The notes under the pieces were generated by a model. That model worked only from the letters and a program-made list of their open reading frames with translations. It was not told the DNA's origin and did not search any database. From NCBI GenBank assembly GCA_030630445.1, contig DAOVNC010000047.1, forward strand, positions 1 through 13,670: a DNA stretch of 13,670 nt, given 5' to 3'. The position numbers and the translations under genes are program-made. Positions 6,360 to 13,317 of this stretch are shown piece by piece; the stretch's first letter is position 1, and each line of letters begins with the position of its first letter. This stretch comes from Kiritimatiellales bacterium (GTDB taxonomy: Bacteria > Verrucomicrobiota > Kiritimatiellia > Kiritimatiellales > Pontiellaceae).

Positions 6360-6941
6360 CTACTTGGATGTTGAGGGGAATCGGCTCAGCAGTTTTTCCG
6401 TAGCGATTCGGATGAGCTCTTGTTGCTGTTCTTCTGGTTGGGACCGGTCGATCTTTGTCTGTAGGTTTCCTCGCCAGATGCGCTTCCCTGTTTTTGCATC
6501 GTAGGCCAGTACGGTCAGAGTACCGATTTCGACAGCGTAGACATTGAGATCTGGTTCGCGCTCTTCATAGCTCCAGTTTTTGTTGTTGCGGTTGTAGACA
6601 AATCCTCCGGAAAAATCGCGTTCATCTTGGTGGGCGGGATCTGTGTATTCGAGTTCCTCTCTGAGTTTCACGTAGTAGGCAATTTGCATGTCGGCCTTGG
6701 GAGCGTCCGACACCTGTTGCATGCCTAGCTTTGCCAGCTCGGAGTTTAGAGCCTTTCGGATATCCTCATTGATGTAGGTATCCTCTTCGTCAAGGATATC
6801 CGTTGGACCATTGATCCATTGGTAGGTTTGGATCGTGCCGAAATGGTAGCTTTTATCGTGTTCGGAAGTCACCTTCATGGTGCTGCAACCTGTAGCAAGG
6901 GAGGTTAGAACAAGTAGTGCAAAAGCCGATTTGATATTCAT
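6360..6941 (-). CDS. DUF4136-type lipoprotein
   Basis: The 193-residue product has a lipoprotein signal peptide: a short basic start, a hydrophobic core and the lipobox LATGC with Cys19 as the lipidation site. The mature part resembles DUF4136: a beta-strand with YQW near its start, KALNSELAKLGMQQV, ADMQIAYYVKL and a late VLAYDAKTGKRIWRGNLQTKI, with an alpha-helical end. Its function is not known; proteins of this family are thought to sit in the periplasm or at the outer membrane. AAGGAG is close upstream of the start, which supports it. It diverges from the flavoprotein gene across 49 bases and lies upstream of mtfA on the same strand, 52 bases apart, so both may be cotranscribed. Confidence 0.85.
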   Translation of the reverse strand: MNIKSAFALLVLTSLATGCSTMKVTSEHDKSYHFGTIQTYQWINGPTDILDEEDTYINEDIRKALNSELAKLGMQQVSDAPKADMQIAYYVKLREELEYTDPAHQDERDFSGGFVYNRNNKNWSYEEREPDLNVYAVEIGTLTVLAYDAKTGKRIWRGNLQTKIDRSQPEEQQQELIRIATEKLLSRFPSTSK

Positions 6942-6990
6942 GGGTTCTCCTTATTGGAAATCACTATAGGTTCTGCTTACATGGCTGTCT

Positions 6991-8088
6991 ATGGGTAAAA
7001 CGGATCTGATTATCATTGGCGGTGGCGCGGCGGGCCTAATGGCAGGGTGCGCGGCGGGGGAACTGGGGTTGAAGGCGTTGGTTGTCGAACGCAAGCATAA
7101 GCCGGGGCGCAAACTGCTTCTGTGCGGCAATGCCCGTTGCAATCTGACCACCAATATTTCCGAAAACCGGATGCTGCAAATGTTTGTCGATCCGGTGGGT
7201 AGATTCCTTGAACCCGCCATCCGCGGGTTTACCCCGTCGATGCTGCAGCGCTGGTTTGCGGCGGGCGGGCTTCGAACCGTGGTGAAGGCGGGAAACAAGG
7301 TCTACCCTCATACCGAGCGAGCCTCCGATGTGCTCAACCTCTTTACCGACCGGCTACGTGACAAAAACGTGTCGATTGCCTGCTCATCGACCGTTCAGGC
7401 AGTGGAAAAAACAAGGGCAGGTTTTCGTGTGACGACCGGAAACTTCGAGGTTGAAGGCCGCTATGTACTTGTTGCCACCGGCGGCATTAGTTATCCGAAG
7501 ACCGGCTCGGTTGGCGATGGGCAGGAATGGGCGAAAAAGATGGGGCATTCGGTCAAGCCCTACCGGCCGGGGCTGGTTGGCTTCGAAGTCGATCCGAAAG
7601 TGCTCAAGCGCCGCGAGGGGAAGATCCATGGAATGGTGATGGTTGATATTTTGTCTGGCGACAAAAAGATTGCCGAAACCCGGGGCGTCTTTGAAATCGA
7701 AAAATGGGGGATCGGGGGGACGGCCATCACCGATGCCAGCCGGATCATGGCCCGCCGGAACCTGAAGGGTTGCACCTTGCGGGTCAGATTTGAAAACGGG
7801 AGTGTTGAAGAGATTAAACCGCTACGAACCCGCCCCATCAAGGAAGCGATGGTGACCATCGGCGGGGTGGCATTGGCTGAAATCGACTGCCGCAACATGG
7901 AGTCAAAGAAGTGCCACGGGCTCTACTTTTCCGGCGAAGTACTCGATATCGACGGTCCGACTGGCGGGTACAACCTGCAGGCCGCGTTTTCCACCGCCCG
8001 TCTCGCCGTCGCCGACATCGGAAAGCGCTGCGGCAAAGGGGGATTCAAATCCCTGGAAAAAACCGCGAAACGACGGATGCGGAAATAA
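6991..8088 (+). CDS. BaiN/HI0933-type NAD(P)/FAD-dependent oxidoreductase
   Basis: The 365-residue flavoprotein begins MGKTDLIIIGGGAAGLMAG, a Rossmann dinucleotide-binding loop (GGGAAG at 10-15), followed by GRKLLLCGNARCNLTT (39-54), a hallmark of the HI0933/YhiN family. The C-terminal hallmark GLYFSGEVLDIDGPTGGYNLQAAF (310-333) completes the FAD site. Length is slightly below the usual 390-410 residues. Family members are uncharacterised reductases; BaiN acts on bile acids in gut clostridia, but that substrate need not apply here. There is no strong ribosome-binding site. The ATG at 6991 is chosen because the Rossmann strand starts right after it. Its TAA (8086-8088) lies inside the target duplication of the MITE-like element that follows. 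Confidence 0.92.
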   Translation: MGKTDLIIIGGGAAGLMAGCAAGELGLKALVVERKHKPGRKLLLCGNARCNLTTNISENRMLQMFVDPVGRFLEPAIRGFTPSMLQRWFAAGGLRTVVKAGNKVYPHTERASDVLNLFTDRLRDKNVSIACSSTVQAVEKTRAGFRVTTGNFEVEGRYVLVATGGISYPKTGSVGDGQEWAKKMGHSVKPYRPGLVGFEVDPKVLKRREGKIHGMVMVDILSGDKKIAETRGVFEIEKWGIGGTAITDASRIMARRNLKGCTLRVRFENGSVEEIKPLRTRPIKEAMVTIGGVALAEIDCRNMESKKCHGLYFSGEVLDIDGPTGGYNLQAAFSTARLAVADIGKRCGKGGFKSLEKTAKRRMRK

Positions 8089-8230
8089 TCCTGAATCATT
8101 AGCTACCTCGTGTTTTCTTCACCCTGTGGGTGTAGCGCGTGCCTCCCGCAGGGGGCGCGCCCTATGCAAGCAGAGAGGCCCGCACTACACCTTTTTTCCC
8201 GAGAAGTCGCTAATGATTCAGGAAATAATC
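8082..8230. mobile_element. About 131-bp MITE-like element (8091-8221) with inverted ends and target duplication
   Basis: CTGAATCATTAGC (8091-8103) is perfectly inverted at 8209-8221. The sequence GGAAATAATC occurs directly before (8081-8090) and again across the other end (8221-8230). Because these overlap, the ends are ambiguous: 13-, 14- or 15-bp inverted repeats with 9-, 7- or 5-bp target duplications all fit. Inside, a second imperfect inverted repeat pairs GTGTAGCGCGTGCCTC with GAGGCCCGCACTACAC, and CACCC-TGT-GGGTG is a small hairpin. The whole can fold as one interrupted stem. No protein is encoded. It sits directly after the flavoprotein stop and before the FKBP gene. Confidence 0.8.
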
Positions 8231-8243
8231 GTTGGTTAACTTA

Positions 8244-8271
8244 TTGTCATCCACGCGCACATCGGTATGGT
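8244..8271 (+). promoter_or_regulatory. Candidate promoter for the FKBP isomerase gene
   Basis: TTGTCA (8244-8249) and TATGGT (8266-8271) are 16 bases apart and about 40 bases before the FKBP start. They lie outside the MITE-like element, so the gene could be expressed independently of it. The match is modest. Confidence 0.3.
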
Positions 8272-8309
8272 GCCGACTCATTAATTTATAACTGGAGGAA
8301 GACACTGCG

Positions 8310-8732
8310 ATGATTGAAAATGGACAGAAAGTGAAGATTCACTACACAGGCATCTTGGATGACGGAAAGCAGTTCGATTCGTCGGTCGGGCGTGATCCGC
8401 TGGAATTTGAAATGGGTGCGGGCATGGTGATTCCCGGCTTTGAAAACGGTGTAGCCGATATGGCGGTTGGCGAAAAGAAAACAATCCATATCCCGGCAGG
8501 CGAAGCCTATGGCGAAAAGCGCGATGAAATGATGATGGAATTTGAGCGCTCCCAACTGCCCGAAGGTCTTGAACCGGAGGTGGGCATGGGCTTGCAGATG
8601 CAGGATCCGCAGGGACAACCCATTCCGGTTCAAATTACTGCCGTGGGTGAAGAAACCATCACGATCGACGCCAATCATCCATTGGCCGGGCAAAGCCTTA
8701 ACTTTGAGTTGGAACTGGTTGAAGTCGGCTAG
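8310..8732 (+). CDS. FKBP-type peptidyl-prolyl isomerase, SlyD-like
   Basis: The 140-residue protein has the SlyD-type layout. FKBP strands are split around an inserted-in-flap chaperone domain: residues 1-70 (KVKIHYTGILDDGKQFDSS, GAGMVIPGFENGVADMAVGEKKT, IPAGEAYGE), the insert at about 71-127 (LPEGLEPEVGMGLQMQDPQGQPIPVQI, DANHPLAGQ) and a final strand (LNFELELVEVG). Family knowledge: it catalyses cis-trans isomerisation of prolyl bonds and acts as a folding chaperone. The histidine- and cysteine-rich metal-binding tail of E. coli SlyD is absent, so a nickel-delivery role is unlikely. There is no signal peptide, so it is cytoplasmic. GGAGGAAG upstream supports the ATG. Confidence 0.95.
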   Translation: MIENGQKVKIHYTGILDDGKQFDSSVGRDPLEFEMGAGMVIPGFENGVADMAVGEKKTIHIPAGEAYGEKRDEMMMEFERSQLPEGLEPEVGMGLQMQDPQGQPIPVQITAVGEETITIDANHPLAGQSLNFELELVEVG

Positions 8733-8748
8733 TTTTTCAGGATTGAAA

Positions 8749-8898
8749 ATGGAACCAACCCCCGTCATTCCCTATTGTCCGCTTCCCTCGGAAACCACGA
8801 GCGATGTGATTCCCATGGCGGTTGTCATCGGGCTTTTCCTTTTGGCGGGATGGTTGTTTCGGCGATGGAGGCGGAACCGCAGAACCCCGCCGCAATAA
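8749..8898 (+). CDS. 49-residue single-pass membrane protein, hypothetical
   Basis: A short frame starts at ATG 8749, 16 bases after the FKBP stop, and ends at TAA 8896-8898. The product starts MEPTPVIPYCPLP, has one hydrophobic segment (VIPMAVVIGLFLLAGWLF, about 20-37) and ends with a strongly basic tail (RRWRRNRRTPPQ). This pattern predicts one membrane helix with the C terminus in the cytoplasm. AGGA lies six bases upstream. A strong terminator follows immediately, which supports a gene here as the last in the FKBP transcript. I do not recognise the family. The region would also be open by chance, so it is moderately supported. Confidence 0.55.
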   Translation: MEPTPVIPYCPLPSETTSDVIPMAVVIGLFLLAGWLFRRWRRNRRTPPQ

Positions 8899-8905
8899 TA
8901 ATACA

Positions 8906-8944
8906 GGCCCGGAAGCTATCCGTTTCCGGGTCTTTCCTTTTTTT
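8906..8944 (+). terminator. Rho-independent terminator
   Basis: GGCCCGGAA (8906-8914) pairs with TTCCGGGTC across a short loop, followed by TTTCC and a run of seven T. It closes the FKBP and small membrane protein transcript. Confidence 0.8.
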
Positions 8945-8955
8945 GAAAACAACCG

Positions 8956-8983
8956 TTGACAGGATTGAAAAGGCGAGTATTTT
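8956..8983 (+). promoter_or_regulatory. Candidate promoter for the membrane protein at 9018
   Basis: A perfect TTGACA (8956-8961) is followed after 16 bases by TATTTT (8978-8983), just downstream of the preceding terminator and about 35 bases before the start codon. Confidence 0.5.
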
Positions 8984-8993
8984 GGTGGCTTAT

Positions 8994-9014
8994 CTAGTAG
9001 ATTTTACTAGGAGG
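8994..9014 (+). promoter_or_regulatory. Small dyad adjoining the ribosome-binding site
   Basis: CTAGTA (8994-8999) and TACTAG (9005-9010) form a 6-bp dyad with a 5-base gap, and the second arm overlaps the first bases of AGGAGG (9009-9014). It could be an operator or a hairpin partly covering the ribosome-binding site, or chance. Confidence 0.3.
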
Positions 9015-9017
9015 CTT

Positions 9018-9755
9018 ATGCTACGTGCTTTGCGTGTAATTGGAATACTGGTCTTTGCGCTTCTTGTAGGTGTTTCAGCCTACCGGATCCAGCAACTCTA
9101 CAACTCCGGAACGTTGTTTGAACAATATAACAGCGAACGTCGGGCAAAGATCACATTGTTGGCTGTTTCCGTGATTGGATTGGGCGCACTCGGTTTTTTT
9201 GAGTTTACCCGGGAGAAACGGCTTCAGACGCGAAAAGGGTTTGCGCCGGTCGATATTTCCGACGAGCCGGTCGATGATGGGCTGGATACGGCGAATATTT
9301 ATTCCGCACCTGAGACCCTTGATAAGTGGCAGGGGCGCCGGACACACGCTTCCACGCTGCGCCATCACGAATCCCGTGAAACTGGAAATTTCTGGATAGG
9401 TTTTTTGCGGGTCATCTCTTTTTCAACACCCGTGGCTTACATCCTCCTGCTTGTCGCTTGTTTGACGGGCAGGGTGCCGTTGGGTGGCAATATGCCGGTG
9501 CTGTACGGCATGGGTGCATTCATGCTCGTGCTTTCGCTTGTTTCGGCGGTGGGCATCATGAGGAAAAAAGCATGGGGACGAACCGTTGGGTACGCCATCG
9601 CCATAATCCATCTCCTGTTTTTTCCGGTGGGGACAGCGGCTGGCTTGATTCTGTTAATCGGTCTTGTGGGAGCGGCGCCATTGTTTGCCCTCTCCCCGAG
9701 AGAGCAGAGGCAAGCGGCCCTTGCAAAAAGGCAGAAGAATCTTAACGTTGCGTAG
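9018..9755 (+). CDS. Polytopic membrane protein, unknown function
   Basis: The 245-residue product is not recognised as a named family. Predicted membrane helices lie at about 5-22, 44-63, 129-150, 160-181 and one or two in 188-222. A polar linker at about 64-125, rich in charged residues, separates the N-terminal pair from the C-terminal group. The C-terminal block (MRKKAWGRTVGYAIAIIHLL, FFPVGTAAGLILLIGLVGAAPLF) follows a pattern of basic loop, helix and FPVGT turn seen in many small uncharacterised bacterial membrane proteins. I chose the ATG at 9018 because AGGAGG is four bases upstream and a promoter candidate precedes it; the frame is open further upstream but overlaps the terminator there. 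It converges with the symporter gene, five bases apart. Confidence 0.75.
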   Translation: MLRALRVIGILVFALLVGVSAYRIQQLYNSGTLFEQYNSERRAKITLLAVSVIGLGALGFFEFTREKRLQTRKGFAPVDISDEPVDDGLDTANIYSAPETLDKWQGRRTHASTLRHHESRETGNFWIGFLRVISFSTPVAYILLLVACLTGRVPLGGNMPVLYGMGAFMLVLSLVSAVGIMRKKAWGRTVGYAIAIIHLLFFPVGTAAGLILLIGLVGAAPLFALSPREQRQAALAKRQKNLNVA

Positions 9756-9760
9756 GTTAT

Positions 9761-11230
9761 TCACGGTACGTTTCTGAATTGATCCAGAGCGCTTTTTCCC
9801 GGGGGCTTTCCAACAAGGCTGAACAGTACGATACAAAGTGCGGAAATGACGAAGCCGGGGACAATCTCGTATAGGCCGAAGATTCCGCCCTCAAGATGCT
9901 TCCACACCAAAACGGTTAGGCCACCCCCGATGATTCCCGCAACCGCCCCGTTGTATGTCATGCGCTTCCAGTAGAGCGATATGAGGACCAATGGACCAAA
10001 CGCCGAGCCAAAGCCCGCCCAGGCATACGACACGAGATCAAGTACACTGCTCTCGGGCTTCAGGGCAATCGAGCAGGCGAGGATCGCCACGCCAACCACC
10101 GTGCCGCGGCTGACCCAGACCAGTTCCCGATCTGTAGCCTGCGGACGGATAATGACGCGATAAAGGTCTTCGGTAAGTGCAGACGATGTAACCAGCAGTT
10201 GCGAGTCGGCCGTACTCATGATGGCCGCCAAAATCGCCGCCAGCAGGATGCCGCCGACGATGGGATGGGTGAGTTTGTCGACGAGAACCATGAATATCGT
10301 TTCCGATTCGGTGGCATTCAGCATTTCGGGCAGGCAGATTCGCCCGAGCAGTCCGACGAGCACCGAGCATGCGAGGCTGACGACGACCCACGTCATGGCA
10401 ATTTTCCTGGCGGGTTTGATTTCAGCAGGTTCGCGGATGGCCATGAAGCGGGCAAGGATGTGCGGCTGGCCGAAATAGCCCATGCCCCATGCTGCCAGCG
10501 AGAGTATGGCAATGGTGCCGAGGGGTTCTCCCTTGCCGCTGGTGAATAGATCCAAATAGCCCGTGTCAACCTGCTGTAGGGCCGCGGTGGATTCGGCGAA
10601 ACCGCCGGCGGCCTGGATCGCCAGAAACGGCAATGCAATGATCGCGAAAAACATGATGATTCCTTGGAAGAAATCGGTCCAGCTAACGGCCATGAAGCCG
10701 CCAAGGGCGGTGTAGGAAATGATGACCACCACGCCGATAACCAGTGCACTGCGGTAGGGCAGGCCAAATACGGATTCGAACAGCTTGGCTCCAGCCACAA
10801 AGCCAGAGGCTGTGTAGATCAGGAAAAACAGAAGAATGAAGATGGCGGATATGACGCGTAGCAGGCGGCGGCTATCGTGGAAGCGGTTGGAAAAATAGTC
10901 GGGGAGGGTAATGGCGTTGCCGGCGATTTCCGTGTAGCGACGTAGGCGAAGGGCCACAAAGCGCCAGTTGAGGTAGGTTCCCGCAACCAGCCCGAAAGCG
11001 ATCCAGCAAGCCTCCATCCTTTGGAGGTAGGCATAGCCTGGCAGGCCGAGCAGCAGCCATCCGCTCATGTCTGATGCCTGCGCGCTCATGGCGGCAACCC
11101 ATTTATTGAGCTTCCGGTCGCCGAGCAGATAGTCGGAGAGCGATTCGTTTCGTTTACAGAAATGCAAACCGATCGCCAGCATGAAGGCCAGATAGGCAAG
11201 GAAGGTAATGATGATGAGTAGGTTTTGCAT
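9761..11230 (-). CDS. putP: Sodium/proline symporter, PutP-type (SSS family)
   Basis: The 489-residue protein has the sodium:solute symporter fold with about 13 membrane helices and closely follows PutP. Signatures include YLLGDRKLNKWVAAMSAQASDMSGWLLLGLPG near the N terminus, TLPDYFSNRF, RLLRVISAIFILLFFLIYTASGFVAGAKLFE, and STADSQLLVTSSALTEDLY late in the protein, which holds the Ser/Thr residues of the Na2 sodium site. Family knowledge: it takes up L-proline with Na+ across the inner membrane. Substrate is inferred from similarity. I prefer the ATG at 11230 (MQNLLIIITFLAYLAFMLAIG) because it matches the usual N terminus; ATG 11257 is possible. Neither has a clear ribosome-binding site. A TATAAT-like box on the minus strand (11313-11308) may be its promoter. 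Confidence 0.9.
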   Translation of the reverse strand: MQNLLIIITFLAYLAFMLAIGLHFCKRNESLSDYLLGDRKLNKWVAAMSAQASDMSGWLLLGLPGYAYLQRMEACWIAFGLVAGTYLNWRFVALRLRRYTEIAGNAITLPDYFSNRFHDSRRLLRVISAIFILLFFLIYTASGFVAGAKLFESVFGLPYRSALVIGVVVIISYTALGGFMAVSWTDFFQGIIMFFAIIALPFLAIQAAGGFAESTAALQQVDTGYLDLFTSGKGEPLGTIAILSLAAWGMGYFGQPHILARFMAIREPAEIKPARKIAMTWVVVSLACSVLVGLLGRICLPEMLNATESETIFMVLVDKLTHPIVGGILLAAILAAIMSTADSQLLVTSSALTEDLYRVIIRPQATDRELVWVSRGTVVGVAILACSIALKPESSVLDLVSYAWAGFGSAFGPLVLISLYWKRMTYNGAVAGIIGGGLTVLVWKHLEGGIFGLYEIVPGFVISALCIVLFSLVGKPPGKSALDQFRNVP

Positions 11231-11307
11231 GATTTTAAGGAGTAATCCGTAATACATGAATAAAATCAAGCAAGATGGGTTGATTTTGAGTGGTAAAGTC
11301 CGTACAA

Positions 11308-11313
11308 ATTATA
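11308..11313 (-). promoter_or_regulatory. Candidate -10 box for the symporter gene
   Basis: TATAAT reads on the minus strand at 11313-11308 in the short divergent spacer between the symporter and the aminopeptidase. No good -35 box is placed at the ideal distance; TTGCTC is 15 bases upstream. Confidence 0.35.
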
Positions 11314-11336
11314 CCTTATAAATCTAAGGAGCAATC

Positions 11337-12404
11337 ATGAACAGACAGACAAAACAATTTTTAGCCGATTTGATCAACAGCATCAGCCCGTCGGGCTACG
11401 AGGCACCGGTGGCCAAGGTTTGGAAAGCGGAGGCCGAAAAGTTCGCGGCCAAGGTTTGGACGGACACCCATGGAAACTCGCATGCCATTGTAAACCCCGG
11501 CGGCTCGCCGCGCGTCATGTTTGCCGGGCACTACGATGAAATCGGCTTTCAGGTTTCATACATCGACGACAAGGGTTTCCTATGGATCCAGGCGTTGGGA
11601 GGCTGGGACCCGCAGATTGCCCAGGGGCAGCGCGTACAGATCGTCACCAAGAAAGGGATTGTTCGGGGAGTGATCGGCAAGGTGGGCATCCACATGCAGA
11701 CCCCCGAAGAGCGCAAAAAGGTTTCGCAGATCAAGGATCTTTGGATCGATATCGGCGCGAAAGATCGCAAGGATGCCGAAAAGATGGTTGAGATCGGCGA
11801 TCCCCTCGTCATTGATTCCGGCTTTGCGGAGATGGCCAACGGATTGGCGGTTGGCCGTGCGTTCGACGACCGTGCCGGCGCGTTCGTGGTGCTCGAAGCG
11901 GCGCGGCAGCTCTCGAAGCTGAATCCCAAGGCGGAAATCCACGCGGTGGCAACCGTGCAGGAAGAGATTGGGCTGCGCGGAGCCACCACGGCAGCCTACG
12001 GCATCGACCCCGATATCGGCATTGCCGTCGATGTGACCTTCGCCACCGACCACCCCAATATGGGCGAGGTCATGAAGCGCGAAAACCTGATCGAATTGGG
12101 CAAGGGTCCCGTTCTTACGCGCGGACCGAACATTAACTCCAAGCTGTTCGATCTGCTGGTAAAAACCGCAAAGGCGGAGAAGATTCCGTACCAAATCAAC
12201 GCCGAACCGCGCGGAACCGGCACCGACGCCAATGCCATCCAGCTCAACCGGGCGGGCGTGGTATCCGCACTGGTCAGCATTCCGTTGCGCTACATGCACA
12301 GCCCATGCGAAACCATCAGCCTCAAGGATCTCGAGGAATCCGCCAAGCTTTTGGCCAAGACCGTGGCAAAGATCTCCCCGCGCACCAACTTTGTACCGTT
12401 TTAA
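11337..12404 (+). CDS. M42 family metallopeptidase (aminopeptidase)
   Basis: The 355-residue protein matches the M42 (FrvX/TET aminopeptidase) family. Metal ligands and catalytic residues are in place: His65 and Asp67 (AGHYDEIGF), Asp177 or Asp178 (RAFDDRAGA), Glu209/Glu210 (VQEEIGLRGA), Asp232 (AVDVTF) and His321 (YMHSPCE). The domain between about 75 and 165 is the inserted PDZ-like dimerisation domain. Family knowledge: two-metal cytosolic peptidases, often large tetrahedral dodecamers, that trim short peptides from the N terminus; cellulase labels for this family are historical. AAGGAG is seven bases before the ATG. Its TAA overlaps the stop codon of the opposing hydrolase gene. It has no signal peptide. 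Confidence 0.95.
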   Translation: MNRQTKQFLADLINSISPSGYEAPVAKVWKAEAEKFAAKVWTDTHGNSHAIVNPGGSPRVMFAGHYDEIGFQVSYIDDKGFLWIQALGGWDPQIAQGQRVQIVTKKGIVRGVIGKVGIHMQTPEERKKVSQIKDLWIDIGAKDRKDAEKMVEIGDPLVIDSGFAEMANGLAVGRAFDDRAGAFVVLEAARQLSKLNPKAEIHAVATVQEEIGLRGATTAAYGIDPDIGIAVDVTFATDHPNMGEVMKRENLIELGKGPVLTRGPNINSKLFDLLVKTAKAEKIPYQINAEPRGTGTDANAIQLNRAGVVSALVSIPLRYMHSPCETISLKDLEESAKLLAKTVAKISPRTNFVPF

Positions 12405-13204
12405 TCGTCCGCCAACCGCTCCGCAAACGACTGGAACGACCGGATGTAGTCCGGACCGGCGACGTAGGCGTAGTCGTTGTGTTGCCCGCCGTCGATCCAG
12501 AGGTGCATCTTTTCCCCTGGCGCGGCGGCGTATAGCTTCTGCGCATGCCAGAAAGGGATGCTTTTATCATCCCTTCCGTGCATGACCAGTACCGGGCACT
12601 CCACCTTTTTGATTTGGCGGAGCGTGTTGAACTTGTCCCAAGGCAGCAGCGGCCAGCGCGTCCTTACGCGGAAGGTCGAGACAAACGTGCTTTCGATCAC
12701 CAGTCCGCCCACCGGGTGGTGGGCCGCCAGCCATGTGGCGGGTGCGCCGCCCAGCGAGCGGCCATGGGCGATGATGGCTTCCGGCGCGACCTTCTTCTCC
12801 TCGACCAGCCAGCGGTAGGCGGCCTCGATATCCTGCTTGGCCTTGCGGACGGAAGGCGACCCCTCGCTGGTTCCATACCCGCGATAGTCGTACATCAGCA
12901 CCGAATAGCCGAGCAGGTGGAACTGCCGCATGAACCCAATCACGTTTCCGAGATCCTCGGCATTGCCGTGGCTGAAGAGAATGGTGTGTTTCGCCCGAGG
13001 ATTTTCAAGGAACACGGCGTTGATCCGCTCGCCGTTGCCTGATGTGATTTTAACTTCATTGGGCAGGTGGTGATAGCTCGGGTTCTGCGGCACGAAAATC
13101 ATCCGGTTCGTGGCCAGCAAAGCAAATAGGTTCAGGAAAAGGTAGAATCCGCCCGACCAAATCAAAACCCGGGTTAGTGTGCTTCCATCCATAGGGCAGA
13201 GCAT
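12401..13204 (-). CDS. Membrane-anchored alpha/beta hydrolase (Bem46-like)
   Basis: The 267-residue protein begins with a membrane helix (about 12-33) and continues with an alpha/beta-hydrolase fold. ILFSHGNAEDLG gives the oxyanion turn, MYDYRGYGTSEGSP follows, and the nucleophile elbow is GRSLGG (Ser150). HGRDDKSIPF carries the catalytic Asp (212 or 213) and GGQHNDY the His (242). The pattern resembles the Bem46/YfhR group, whose substrates are not well known. The helix suggests attachment to the inner membrane; the side is uncertain. I chose the ATG at 13204, with GAGG ten bases upstream; the ATG at 13192 is also possible. Converges with, and overlaps by four bases, the aminopeptidase gene. 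Confidence 0.88.
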   Translation of the reverse strand: MLCPMDGSTLTRVLIWSGGFYLFLNLFALLATNRMIFVPQNPSYHHLPNEVKITSGNGERINAVFLENPRAKHTILFSHGNAEDLGNVIGFMRQFHLLGYSVLMYDYRGYGTSEGSPSVRKAKQDIEAAYRWLVEEKKVAPEAIIAHGRSLGGAPATWLAAHHPVGGLVIESTFVSTFRVRTRWPLLPWDKFNTLRQIKKVECPVLVMHGRDDKSIPFWHAQKLYAAAPGEKMHLWIDGGQHNDYAYVAGPDYIRSFQSFAERLADD

Positions 13205-13317
13205 AGATGACCGGCCTCGGGAGCACAATGAAAGTTTTCAATGTGGGGGAATCGAGTTGCGGTTTTTGGATCGATAGGGTAACTCTTCCCTTCGTTTAGA
13301 TTCAATTGGGAGAGCGT

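Noticed and set aside
8775..9017. Upstream extension of the membrane protein at 9018
   Set aside because: It would run through the small membrane protein, the terminator and the promoter; the ATG at 9018 has a near-perfect ribosome-binding site.
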